Source: Globomyces pollinis-pini
Taxonomy: Eukaryota; Chytridiomycota; Chytridiomycetes; Rhizophydiales; Globomycetaceae
Assembly (NCBI GenBank): GCA_025399215.1
Contig: MU621149.1
Span: forward strand, 1-64,000
Direction: 5' to 3'
DNA length: 64,000 nucleotides
Program-made: the position numbers and the translations under genes
Shown here: positions 1 to 9,422 of the stretch, in pieces
How positions within the stretch are numbered: the first letter of the stretch is position 1
Layout of the letters: the number at the start of each line of letters is the position of its first letter
Notes under the pieces: model-generated
What the model saw: only the letters and a program-made list of their open reading frames with translations
The model's database searches: none
Told to the model about the DNA's origin: nothing

Positions 1-632
1 AGCCCAGTATCTCCAATAAATCCTGGTGCATATGTTACAACTGTGATATTTTTGGGGTCCAAAGTTCTGGATAAATACTGTCCATAGATTGCATTGGCCA
101 ACTTAGAATTTGCATACGCATCCATATGAGCATACGTGATTGGATTTTTCCACATATCTAAATCGAACGTTGGAGGTTTTCTACCAGACTTTTCATTTGG
201 ATAATGTAAACCACTTGATATCACAACAATTCGAGATCGACGTGAACTTGGCTTCAACAAGTCCAAAATATTTTGCAGCAAATAAAAGTGACCCAAATGA
301 TTTGTAGCAAATGTAATTTCGTGATTGGCATCATTCAGTTGTTTATCTCTCGGACCACTGATACCAGCATTTAAAATTACAATGTTCAAATGATCATATT
401 GAACCTTCAACTTATCTACAAAGCTTTTTACAGATTTGAGGTCAGCAAGGTTCACTTGAAAGCCATAGACATTCGAATTTTCTGATATTCTTCTAATTTC
501 CTTCACAATGTGATTAACCTTTTCTTCACTTCGAGAGGCTACTATAATATTATGACCTTGACATGCTAAAATTAAAGCCGTTTGATATCCTATCCCATTT
601 GTAGATCCTGTAATCAATATTGTTTGTGGCAT
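1..632 (-). CDS. Short-chain dehydrogenase/reductase (retinol dehydrogenase-like), 3' end off the left edge
   Basis: An NAD(P)-dependent oxidoreductase of the SDR family, with retinol-dehydrogenase/WWOX-like enzymes as the nearest by eye. The reading frame is open from an ATG at 632 to the window edge. The N-terminus carries the Rossmann glycine motif TGSTNGIG, followed by the ILNAG element that stabilises the central sheet and the catalytic YANSK (Y-x3-K). A serine lies upstream in the segment VVISSG. About 210 residues are visible without an intron; the family usually has 280-330, so the C-terminal substrate loop is missing here because of the window edge. Substrate cannot be inferred. It is read in the same direction as the SF3A2-like gene upstream. 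Confidence 0.85.
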   Translation of the reverse strand, partial: MPQTILITGSTNGIGYQTALILACQGHNIIVASRSEEKVNHIVKEIRRISENSNVYGFQVNLADLKSVKSFVDKLKVQYDHLNIVILNAGISGPRDKQLNDANHEITFATNHLGHFYLLQNILDLLKPSSRRSRIVVISSGLHYPNEKSGRKPPTFDLDMWKNPITYAHMDAYANSKLANAIYGQYLSRTLDPKNITVVTYAPGFIGDTG

Positions 633-752
633 TTCGGAAAAGAATTGTCACCAAAATTTAAACAACAATCCAATTATATACTAAAACCAAACGAAATATC
701 TACTAGATTTCAGCAATAAATTTTATTACAATAAACCAGAAGGAATATATCT

Positions 753-1172
753 TTATTTCTTCTTTTTCTTGGAAACCACTTTTGCAGCACCAGCGTATTC
801 AATATATCCAAAAGGTGCTTTTGCAGGTTTTGCAGCTGTAATCCTCTTAGCAGTAAGTGATGGAGTTGGTAATGATGATGGTGAATTTTTTGATGGTCGA
901 CCCCATTTTGCTTGCTTCTGTTCCTTTAAATCATACCACATTGCTCTTTTTGCAAGATTGGTAGAATGTTTCTTTGCTTGTGTATGTGCCAAATAACTTT
1001 CTTCAGTTGTATGAGTTGTTTGACATAATCTACAATCAAAAGTTCCATATTTGTTTTTCATGATATATGGATCTTTACTCAAATCAATAGTTTCCATAGC
1101 CAGCTTTAGTTGCTGGTTCCTACGTATCTGATCCTCTTCCGCAGTATCCGAAGATCCAAAGGTATTCGACAT
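753..1172 (-). CDS. Truncated SF3A2 (SF3a66/Prp11)-like zinc-finger protein
   Basis: A 139-residue intronless protein matching the N-terminal part of SF3A2, a U2 snRNP subunit that helps branch-site recognition. The diagnostic stretch includes ETIDLSKDPYIMKN, then a C2H2-like finger (CRLCQTTH and SYLAHTQAKKHSTNLAKR) near residues 47-75, and a GRP remnant near residue 91. SF3A2/Prp11 normally continues for at least 120 more residues, but here the sequence switches to a Ser/Pro/Lys-rich tail ending in five lysines and a stop. This is either a shortened paralogue or a lineage-specific form. A finger-only paralogue is notable beside the extreme introns of this genome, but any link is inference. 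Confidence 0.75.
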   Translation of the reverse strand: MSNTFGSSDTAEEDQIRRNQQLKLAMETIDLSKDPYIMKNKYGTFDCRLCQTTHTTEESYLAHTQAKKHSTNLAKRAMWYDLKEQKQAKWGRPSKNSPSSLPTPSLTAKRITAAKPAKAPFGYIEYAGAAKVVSKKKKK

Positions 1173-1219
1173 TTGTATTAAAAATCAAAGAAAAAATTCA
1201 TAAAAACTCTCAAACTGAC

Positions 1220-1399
1220 ATGATGATTTTATTGGAAAATATTAAACGACGTTGGATTCGTAATGAAGAAAATCAAGTTCATTCAATATACGTGTCTTTG
1301 ATTGCATTGGCTTCAATGGCATTGTTAATGGACAATCAAGACGCGGTAAATCTAAATGATTCACTATATCATGAAATGAAAGTGCCCACTCGTCTCTAA
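1220..1399 (+). CDS. Small hypothetical ORF, 59 aa
   Basis: A short ORF that starts 47 bases upstream of, and divergent from, the SF3A2-like start codon. It contains a basic N-terminal part (KRRWIRN) and a short hydrophobic stretch (SIYVSLIALASMALLM). It resembles no family I recognise. It may be a small membrane or mitochondrial protein, an exon of something longer, or a chance ORF in the 250-base gap between genes. Confidence 0.2.
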   Translation: MMILLENIKRRWIRNEENQVHSIYVSLIALASMALLMDNQDAVNLNDSLYHEMKVPTRL

Positions 1400-1426
1400 C
1401 ATTGTTAACAAACCCTCAAAAAATCA

Positions 1427-2736
1427 TCACCTTTTAGTCAATGCCGACTTTAGATTAAATTGTTTCTTTAATGTTGCAGAAACACTGGAATGTTCAAGAT
1501 ATCGGTTTTTGGTGTTTGTTCGAAATACAGTACCTTTGGGAATCCAAGGTGAAATGGCGATGGTAGGAATACGTATTCCCAATCGATCAAATTTGAAATT
1601 TCCTGCTTTAGGTGTCACGATGGAATCATCTGGAATAGGTATGTTCACTGGTGGGGCTACATGATCATAGTATCCACCATGTTCATCATAAGTAATCAAA
1701 AATAGTGTTGAATTCCATTTAGGAGAGTTACGCAAGGATTCGTAAATGGATTGTACCAATTTTTCTCCTTCGTAGAGTGAATTGGGAGGATGGTTATCGT
1801 TTTTTAAAAAGTTTGGATCAATACTAGATATTAAAACCATTCTCGTTACTAAGTGTAATGGGGTAATCTTCCATTTCTAGCATCCTCATCGAATTTTGTG
1901 AACTTTTTTGGTTTAAACACTCGGAAGAGAGATCGCATATCTTTATACAGCATTGTAGATGTACCAGTAAATGGATTATCTGTATAGATAGCCCATTGTT
2001 TCTGATTGTCTTCCAAATTTCGAAAAGTTGTTTTACAATCTACTCCAAAGAAAGGCGTTTGTTTGTTATTAGTTAAACCCTTTGCTGTAGCACAATGTAA
2101 GAAGTGACGGTTAGGGTAAGTTGGACCAGGAACGGATGCGAACCAATTATCGATTATTCCAAATTCATTTGCTAATGCATTGGTGACAGGCATAGTATTT
2201 TCATCACGATATCCCATTACTTCGCGAATAGCATCTAGTGTTACGACATCCTAGACAAACCTTCAATTGGATAGCCCAGATTATCTGGTTTCGACGTTTC
2301 TTCAATCGCACTCTGAGCAAACCCATTCATTGTAGGAATATTCTCATTTGTTGCAGACTTATTTCCATAAATTTGTAAAGTCACTTGTTTAACTGTAATC
2401 GATAAACAATACGTAATATCTACCTGAATGTGCAGGATCAAATTTCGACACCAAATTGAAAATTGGTTGTACTTTAAATGTCATTGCACTTGATCCATTG
2501 ATGATACTATTCCCTTCACTGCCTTTTAAACCATTTACATCTGGATTGATTCCCTTTAATGATAATCTTCCAAATATACTATCAAATGATCTATTTTCTG
2601 ATATTAATCAAATGATTTCATGTATACCCATCATCAAAATGACGATATGTTCAATATTGTCATTCACTTTTGAATCTTGTAGCAATTCAATCACATTGGC
2701 GGTAACTCCCGTAAGGAATAAATTAATGAATTTCAT
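1427..2736 (-). CDS. Secreted phosphoesterase-family phospholipase C (acid-phosphatase-like)
   Basis: A member of the bacterial/plant non-specific phospholipase C family, which cleaves phospholipid head groups. It starts at 2736 with a short hydrophobic leader (MKFINLFLTGVTA). Four introns of about 26-31 nt interrupt it, and splicing them yields the family motifs in order: HIVILMMENRSFD, VMGYRDENTMPV, NWFASVPGPTYPNR, a segment ending NDNHPP, and TYDEHGGYYDHV. ENRSFD, the central histidine and DEHGGYYDH are metal and catalytic sites in this family. The C-terminal phospholipid-binding domain of the bacterial enzymes is absent; the gene stops after about 400 residues. Its role could be nutrient phosphate acquisition or attack on host membranes; the sequence does not decide. 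Confidence 0.9.
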
Positions 2737-2997
2737 TGGAATGAAATAAATAAAGAGGCTCTGGTTATAAAATCAAACATCCGTGTACAGTTCCAACACG
2801 TTCTTTCATTGTAAAAACACGTTTGAGGATGTGTAACTTACAATTATATTCATAAGTTTTGTGAATTTGAACGAGTAATCCCCACAGTTTCGGTTCAAGT
2901 TACAGTTCTTTAATTTTCTCACAGTTACTTTCTATTGTTGATTATGTCTTGGTAAAAAAAACACGGAATTTATTGAATATGGAATAGTTTATTAATT

Positions 2998-3618
2998 TCA
3001 CTTTCTGCAAGTAACTTGATCAGTGAGACGGAATCCAGCTTCTTTAGGGTGGTAACCAGATGCAACAGCATAAGCTAAAGTCTCATCAATTTCCGCTTGA
3101 GTAATAGCAGGAGTACGGGACAAGATCCAAGTGAATTCTAATGGTTTTTGGATAAATGCAGGAACACCCTTTCGTAATGGAGAAGTCACCAAAGCGCGTT
3201 GATAATTACCTTTTTCATCAACCCAAACATTGGATACTACATAATTTGGATCTTTGCTCAAGTTTTGAAAGAATAATCCAATTCTACCTCCAAGTGAGTT
3301 ATCACCGAATGATACTTTCAATTGAGAGCTGGATAAGATTTTGGCAGTACCAACAATAGTAGATGGTTTTTTAGTCTTTGGGTTGATACAACTGTTGGTG
3401 ACTGCAATTTCGGTAGCATTCTTTAACACGTAGTTGGCCAATACACAATCACAATCACGTTCAAAGGTGTTTCTGATGATTTGGGTAGCTCCAATTTCAT
3501 ACCAATCGCCAAGATACTTGGTACCTTCAATAGGACATAATTGACCAGGTTGATTGCAAAGAGGGGTGGTGGCAGCAGATGAGAGAGTAGCAAGGACAAT
3601 GGTAGTTAAGAAATTCAT
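2998..3618 (-). CDS. Secreted lipocalin (apolipoprotein D/Blc-like)
   Basis: An intronless 206-residue protein with a signal peptide (MNFLTTIVLATLSSA). The lipocalin motif 1 follows as KYLGDWYEIG (G-x-W), and the conserved arginine-containing C-terminal strand is present as FTWILSRTP. Cysteines near residues 21, 28, 55, 57, 77 and 204 suggest disulfides, as expected outside the cell. Lipocalins bind small hydrophobic ligands in a beta-barrel; the apoD/Blc group binds lipids. The length fits the family, and the ligand is unknown. It lies in tandem with phospholipase C on the same strand, so a lipid-related context is possible but unproven. Confidence 0.8.
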   Translation of the reverse strand: MNFLTTIVLATLSSAATTPLCNQPGQLCPIEGTKYLGDWYEIGATQIIRNTFERDCDCVLANYVLKNATEIAVTNSCINPKTKKPSTIVGTAKILSSSQLKVSFGDNSLGGRIGLFFQNLSKDPNYVVSNVWVDEKGNYQRALVTSPLRKGVPAFIQKPLEFTWILSRTPAITQAEIDETLAYAVASGYHPKEAGFRLTDQVTCRK

Positions 3619-4460
3619 TTTAGTTTTTTAAGTTTAAATGTACATAGAAATCAACCTGCTTTTATAGTTTTTGGGATAAATCATAAACCCACAAGAGTTT
3701 GATAAGAACCGTAATTGCCTAAAATCAATGTCGGGGAACTGAATGAGTGGAATTTTTCGGAAAATTACTTGTGGGTTTATCCAAATCAAAAACAGTGGAA
3801 TTCGGTAAAACACTATCAAGTTCAATATTATTCCTAATTTTACCCATTTTAAAAAGTTACTACTTGTCCCAACTTTGTATTCTTTGACCATGAATTCTTA
3901 TTAAGCATGTTTCATATTTCGATCTCGATCTTGTTTATACATCCGGTTCATCATGACTGCCTTTACTTGTCAGAGTTCAACCAAGATCGTGAATGTTGAC
4001 TCTTATAGCTACTGCATTTGAAGGACCCTTGCTGCTTGAAATGACAACAATAACGAAATATCAAAATCATTCAATGTAATGATAAACTTGGACTTGAAAA
4101 AAAGGAGGATATCAGGGGTTTTCTAAATACTCATCAAGTGCCTTTTATCCCAAACTATTTCAATAAAGTACGAGGTATTAGAGGTATTCAAATCATTCGG
4201 GAATGATTAAAGACACGAAAGACTTTCATCTCACACTTTAAAATGATTCACATTCATCACTTCGTTGGACATATTCCCTAATCAATGAATCCGTCTAAAA
4301 ACCACTTTTGTAACTAATTTTAAATCAAAACAATTGATATTGGTATGATATTTCGTTTGGATATGTATTACGAATTTTAAAGAATATAGATACAAGTAAT
4401 TTCTATTCATCAATGAAATCCAATGAAAAGTAAGAATCAAAACACCAACACGATATAAAT
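3619..4460. other. Intergenic stretch, nothing clear
   Basis: The region is AT-rich with many stops. An 85-codon ORF at 3634-3891 on the minus strand has no recognisable motif and overlaps the likely lipocalin promoter. The rest could hold downstream exons of the cullin-like gene, but I found no convincing one. Confidence 0.4.
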
Positions 4461-5001
4461 CTAAATATTCAAATGATCAAACGATAATGATTCTAAATCC
4501 CCCTTCGAATCTTTATCAGATTTCATTGGTAAAGGTAAATTTGGTAACCGATCATCATCATACCAACATTTCAAACCAAACTACAATACTTTTAATCAAA
4601 GTTATTTTTTTACATCATATAATGGAGTGATTAAAGTAGAATTCATTTTCAATGCACGTCTATTGATAGATTTGATATAGAGAGCAAATAAACTATTCAA
4701 AATTTTACATGCTTGTATAAAAATATTCCATTGAATGGTGATGGTATACATTGGATCATCAACATTTTCAAGTTGATTATGGTAGATAGTCAAGTGATTT
4801 TTCAATTTTAATTGTACTAGTTCAATGATTTCACGTTTGATTAAAGTATCTTGAATGGAATGTAATAGTCTATTAAAAATGTTATTTTTTTAAAAAAAAA
4901 GCATACGAATAAGTTTGCATAAATTGGACTTCATCGATTTGGCCATGTAAGATTATTGTATCCACTGTTGGTTGTATAGTATTCCAATGTAAGGCAGCCA
5001 T
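4461..5001 (-). CDS. Single cullin-repeat-like protein (short cullin or CACUL1-like)
   Basis: Splicing two introns of about 38 and 33 nt gives a protein of roughly 155 residues. It starts MAALHWNTIQPTV and continues through helices that align by eye with the first cullin repeat, including a segment ending in LYDFGLKCWYDD that corresponds to the 'YSLALVTWRD' region of CUL1. Full cullins are about 750 residues with a C-terminal Rbx-binding domain, which is absent downstream. It could be a CACUL1-like protein with one cullin repeat, a degraded cullin, or a gene whose later exons I missed. The stop at 4461 is uncertain. It lies 75 bases downstream of the mitochondrial carrier, same strand. Confidence 0.4.
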
Positions 5002-5075
5002 CTGTGTGGTGGGAAAAACTAAAAAAGTTCTTAAATAAAAAAACGTAGGATCTTTGAATAAGAATAGAAGTTATA

Positions 5076-6104
5076 TTAGTCAATTTTAAAGACACCTTTA
5101 AAGTATTCATAAGTCCAAAATGATATGGCAAACATCGGTGTCACTTTAATATACCCAATACCTAATCCTACAAAAAATCCTCGAAATCCTCGTTTACTGT
5201 ATATGTTTTTAATAGTCTGTGTGATACTGTTGTTGGCCAGTGGATCAGATGAAGATGAAGACACTTGCATTTGTCGTCTTACCAGTTCAAATGGATATGA
5301 CATGGTTTGTGCCAACATTCCTGATAATGATCCACTCAATAATGTCATTTGATGAGATAATAATGGTGGTGGGTTGTCATTCTGGAATATCGTATAAGTC
5401 GAAAAAAATTGTTTTAATGATTCATAGGTATAGAATGACACACCAGCATACGGTATCATACCCAATATTGTAGGAGATAATCCACGATAGAAATTACATA
5501 ATCTGAATGAAAACAATCGACCACCAGGTTGTTCATCATAAATAGATTTAGCTGTCCTGAGTAAACTAGATTCTGCGGTTGAGTTGGTATCAAAAGCCAA
5601 TCGGACGCGAATCAATTCAATGGGGTATGTAACAATTACCGCCGTACAACCAGCAAGAGAACCAGCAACAAATTTCCTGGCTCCAGTTTCTTTATCCTTT
5701 GTTGGCATCACTAGGATTTTATATTGTTCATACATCATAAATTTTATGCCAGCATATGGAAATATTCTCAATACAGTTGCTGAATGTCCTTTGAACAATG
5801 CGGTAGCACCTTGAGTTTGTTTAATTTGATTTAAAGCATAAAAATATCCCTTAAAAGAACCTCTACATTAATACAGAAAATCCAAACCTTGAAAACCTTC
5901 GAATGCTTTATGAGATGTTTGAAACAGTATCTTTACCCTATCTAATGGAGCAACTAGTAATCAATGCAACATAGTAACTATACCAAAAGTTTTAGCAGCA
6001 CAACCAGCAATTCCCCCAGCAATCAAAGATTTTAAAACATAATCCAAAGATTTTTTATCAGAATTCAAAACCGGATCCGAATTCTTTTTGATTTGATTGA
6101 CCAT
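5076..6104 (-). CDS. Mitochondrial carrier, LEU5/SLC25A16/SLC25A42 type (coenzyme A transport)
   Basis: A protein of about 325 residues with three mitochondrial carrier repeats. The repeat signatures are PLDRVK, PIELIR and PFELVR, each followed by the usual small-residue and aromatic pattern. Two short introns (30 and about 27 nt) near the 5' end must be spliced to recover KTFVAPLDRVKILFQTS and the following helix. The pattern of repeat 2 (FYRGLSPTILGMIPYAGVSF) and MMYEQYK is typical of the CoA/adenosine-bisphosphate carriers SLC25A42 and yeast Leu5 in the inner membrane. Substrate assignment is by resemblance only; other members of the ATP-Mg/CoA subgroup remain possible. Confidence 0.85.
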
Positions 6105-6361
6105 ATAAATTGAATTGATGAATGAATTGTGGAGAAATTTGGAGCTTCAAAAAAAATAAAAATCAATTGGAAACATCACATGGTTATGAACCACACTTTG
6201 TAAACAATGAGGGTGATAAAGAAATGGGGGATGAAAAACTATCGATTGATAGACTGTAGTAATGACACGTTGTTTGGTTTTTATACTAGTGACTATAATG
6301 TTATCTTGGTTAATTTGGTCATCTGATGAAAAACTGTAGATTGGTATCGTGGTACAATATT

Positions 6362-6469
6362 CGTGTCCATTCAAAAGAATCAAACTACTAAACCAAAGTC
6401 AAAGAATAATCGTGTCTATTCAAAAGAATCAAACTACTAAACCAAAGTCAAAGAGTGATCGTGTCTATC
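6362..6469. repeat. Tandem repeat, 49-bp unit, about 2.2 copies
   Basis: Copies begin at 6362 and 6411, with a partial third at 6460. The two full copies differ at only a few positions. The repeat sits in the 436-base space between the carrier start and the end of the fasciclin gene. It shows no coding pattern. Confidence 0.85.
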
Positions 6470-6540
6470 AAAGACAGTACACGATAATCAAAACAAAAAA
6501 ACTCGGGTTAACGTGTTTATTCCAAGAATAATTCAACTAA

Positions 6541-7778
6541 TCAATTGATCAAATCTGCAAAACCCAAGGCATCATAATACCCAGCATCGACTTCAAAATC
6601 TTCCTCAACTTCCTCCATTTCATCACCACCTATCCAATTATAACATCAAAAACATACCCAAGACAGAATCAATTCCTTGTATAACACCATTTGAACCAAA
6701 ATCATCCAGAATAACTACCACAGCTTCATTATTGACACGAATCAAATTGGTCCTGTCATCAACGGTGATTGTGATTGGATCTTCTCCATAGGTTGGAATT
6801 GAAATTGGTTTCTTGTGGTGATAAGCATCTTCTGAATAGAGTAAATGTTTACCAACATGTGATAAACAAATTCGAGTTAATTCTTCTTTACCAGCTGAAC
6901 TAAACAAGTATCGAATACGACGGAATCCAAGCTAAAAAAAAATATCAACGAAAACAATAATCAAACCTTTTTAAATGCTTGGTTGGTAGGTGCGAAAATA
7001 GTAATAGCTAATTCAATACGCAAATATTGATCTAAGCCAGTTCGTTTCAAAGCCAACCCAAACGCTCCGAATTGAAAAAATCGTTTATGAAAGATGTTGA
7101 AGATTAAATTAGATGGTAATGTTAGAATAGTATCAATGATATGAATGACACCATTGGTAGCCACAATATTTTTACTCACCAAATTAGCTTTATCATTAAG
7201 TTGCCAAATCCCTAATATTACTTTACATAAATCTAACCTTCGACTTGCGTCACTTTAAGTTTTTGTACACCATGAAGGGAATCCAAAAACAAATCACTTT
7301 GTGGTGATTAGTAATATATGGATTACCTAAGATAAAATGTATTAGAGATATTACCTGTTTAGTAATTGACCTTGGTGAAGTTCTTCAGCTTTAATGGCTG
7401 GCAATACAATATGATAATACATCATCTAACAATTTAACAATCCACTACTTACATTAGAAATTTCTTCTGGTGGAGGAGGATGTCTTAATTTTTTAAAAGC
7501 AGAGCTATTATAGTTAAAAATAATGGAAATGATTACTTTATAGGAGCAAAGATCGTATAGTTAATGTCAAGTCGAGATAAGGCTTCCACCAAGTTAGGTC
7601 TTTCATAGATCAGTGCTGCCACGGTAGATAATTCTGGAGTCAATTCAATTTTTTCTAATAATGTCACAGTTTTTGTGATGGTTTGATGATCATTGATCAG
7701 TTGATTTGTTAATACTTGCTGATGGTTTAAAACGGCACATTTTATAATGGAGATGAGTGAGATGATGAACAATTTCAT
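6541..7778 (-). CDS. Secreted fasciclin (FAS1) domain protein
   Basis: Starts at 7778 with a signal peptide (MKLFIISLISIIKCA), favoured over an ATG 15 bases upstream. Splicing about seven short introns gives two FAS1 domains. Domain 1 contains NYTIFAPIKSSAFKKL, the YYHIVLP strand and VATNGVIHIIDTIL (H2 box). A second begins at the LALKRTGLDQYL region and ITIFAPTNQAFKKV, and ends near GVIQGIDSVLG. The C-terminal tail is acidic (EEVEEDFEVDAG). FAS1 domains mediate adhesion at cell surfaces and in extracellular matrix, so a role in zoospore or cyst attachment is plausible. There is no GPI signal. One intron at 7297-7354 is a two-unit stack. Confidence 0.8.
7297..7354 (-). other. Stacked intron in the fasciclin gene (2 units)
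   Basis: A 58-nt intron made of units 7354-7327 (28 nt) and 7326-7297 (30 nt), each starting GTAAT and ending AG, joined directly. Removing both restores the frame between LLN and SDLFLDSLHG, the normal FAS1 sequence. Confidence 0.75.
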
Positions 7779-8195
7779 GATGGTGTAGTTCAATGATAAA
7801 TTAATAAGTTTCGCGTTTCCTTTTCTTTGTTTATTGAATTCAAATCACGTGTCTTTTGACGCTTCTATTTGTCAAAATTAGAATGTTTCATTAATGAAAA
7901 TTAGTTGCTTCGTAATTCAACTGTTAATGGAAATGACTATGGGAAACAATGAACTGATAACAATGAATAGTTTGTCATTAGTTTGAATTTTACTTGTAGT
8001 ATTATTACGACATTTACGATATTTTATAAAAACAAACACTATCACTAAGCGTTTACAAAAATAATCATTTATTTCAAATACTTTTTTAAAAATCTTTTTT
8101 TTTTCTTCTTTTTGTGGTTTAAAAGGGGGTTTGGGTATGAATAATAAAAGGAACAGAAAGGAACAAAACAATGGAAAAGTATGATGGAATACACC
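7779..8195. other. Intergenic stretch, nothing clear
   Basis: The fasciclin promoter lies on one side and the 3' end of the PWWP gene on the other. A minus-strand ORF at 7917-8171 is low-complexity (Lys/Phe) and is not supported. Confidence 0.4.
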
Positions 8196-8988
8196 TTATG
8201 CTTGCTGAGATTTCATATACATTGCCATCCATCTCTGTTTCTTTGATAGAATGCAAGGCTCTGTTGAAGTATCTGGTGAGGGACGTTTTTTATGCGGAGA
8301 TTCTGTTCTAGTTTCTTCTTTTACCGACAATAAAGATGGATATGATGCTGTATGAGATTTTGTGGAAATGACACTTGTATCTGACTCACTCTCTAGAGGA
8401 GTAGATGCTCTAATAGGAGAAATCACAGAGTCTTCTGTGTGTGAAGTTTGACTCTCTGGGGTTTTTGGTAGTGTCTGTTTCACCTAAAAAATTAATGAAA
8501 ACATTTTTTACTTTTCGCTTTGGATCTCGCAGCCACTGAAAATAGTGAGGAGTCTTTCCTGTCTGCCAATATAAAGTAGCTAATAATACTCCTTTGTCTT
8601 TACAAAAGTTATTACCAATTTTTAAGTAATCAGTGTAAGGAGCAGCTAAAGGAGAGAAAGGTTTAGTATCTTTTTCAGAAACGATAGAACTAAGAGTGAG
8701 ATAATTAATATAAATTACAAAGAACCATCCTCGAAATAAGAGACCAATAGCTCACCATGTTTAGGAAAGACTTGTTTTCCCCCAGTAGTTTTATTGAAGA
8801 GAGACCACTCTTTTTGAGGTACGACCTATGATTAATATTGATTAGAATACCTATAAAAAATGAAATGAAATAAGAAATACCATAGCAGGCCACCAGTGAG
8901 TAGCATTTACATCATCAGGATCGACAAAGACTAGTTTCCTTGAAGGAGGAGTTTTGTTTGGGTTTTGTAATGGAATTGATAAAGTCAT
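8196..8988 (-). CDS. PWWP/Tudor-like chromatin protein
   Basis: Start taken at 8988 (MTLSIPLQNPNK). After removal of introns (55, 29 and 28 nt), the first 130 residues form one domain: VFVDPDDVNATHWWPAMVVP, then GELLVSYFEDGSF and YWQTGKTPHYFQWLRDP. The WWPAMVV core and the following 'vsYFedgsf' strand are the PWWP signature of chromatin and histone-binding proteins. The C-terminal 95 residues are Ser/Thr-rich with a basic patch (KKRPSPD, SKKQRW), probably disordered with a nuclear signal. There is no catalytic domain, so it is likely an adaptor. Total length is about 225 residues. The first intron, at 8826-8880, is stacked. Confidence 0.6.
8826..8880 (-). other. Stacked intron in the PWWP gene (2 units)
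   Basis: A 55-nt intron that splits into 8880-8851 (30 nt) and 8850-8826 (25 nt), both GT...ATAG, with an AG|GT junction at 8851/8850. Splicing the whole block joins WWPAM to VVPQKEW, the expected PWWP core. Confidence 0.7.
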
Positions 8989-9200
8989 CAAATTTTGATT
9001 TTGTTTGAAATAAAAAAAATAAGAAAGTCTGTCATTAATGAGAGTCACAACAAGCCAATGTCACATCTTGGTCTTTGCCACTAATTACTACCAACAAACT
9101 ACTAACAAACTATAGTAAAATACTAGTAAAATTACTAGTAAAATTATACTTGTAAAAATGAATACAAAAGTTGTAATGAATTTCATCATTTTATTTTATT

Positions 9201-9422
9201 TTAATTCAAAGTATTGTTTTTACTATATTCAACTCTACCTTCTATAAAATTTAATTGACTTTCCAATTGTTGTAATTTACGTTCTAAATCTCCCATTTTA
9301 GATCTCACTTGTACATCAAGGTGTGTCATAAAAGACCTCAACTCACTAATTTGATTACTAGTACTGCGTAGAAAATCACGATGATTCCAATCTTCTTGTA
9401 ATAAATCAGTGGCTGGTTGCAT
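9201..9422 (-). CDS. BRK1: BRK1/HSPC300, WAVE (SCAR) complex subunit
   Basis: A 73-residue intronless protein that aligns along its length with BRK1 (75 residues in human). Shared features are the QEDWNHRDFL start (human 'HQDWANREYI'), a heptad coiled coil, VRSKMGDLERKLQQLESQL, and FIEGRVEYSK near the C-terminus. BRK1 is the smallest subunit of the WAVE regulatory complex that activates Arp2/3 actin nucleation. Among fungi, WAVE is retained mainly in chytrids whose cells crawl, so this small gene is strong evidence for an actin-motile zoosporic fungus. Its start and stop are unambiguous. Confidence 0.9.
   Translation of the reverse strand: MQPATDLLQEDWNHRDFLRSTSNQISELRSFMTHLDVQVRSKMGDLERKLQQLESQLNFIEGRVEYSKNNTLN

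Noticed and set aside
769..996. Plus-strand ORF with Ala/Phe-rich translation
   Set aside because: It is the antisense shadow of the SF3A2-like gene.
2862..2900. Possible tRNA B box (GGTTCAAGT)
   Set aside because: No A box or cloverleaf could be drawn around it.
3634..3891. 85-codon minus-strand ORF
   Set aside because: No motif, AT-rich composition, and position in the lipocalin promoter suggest chance.
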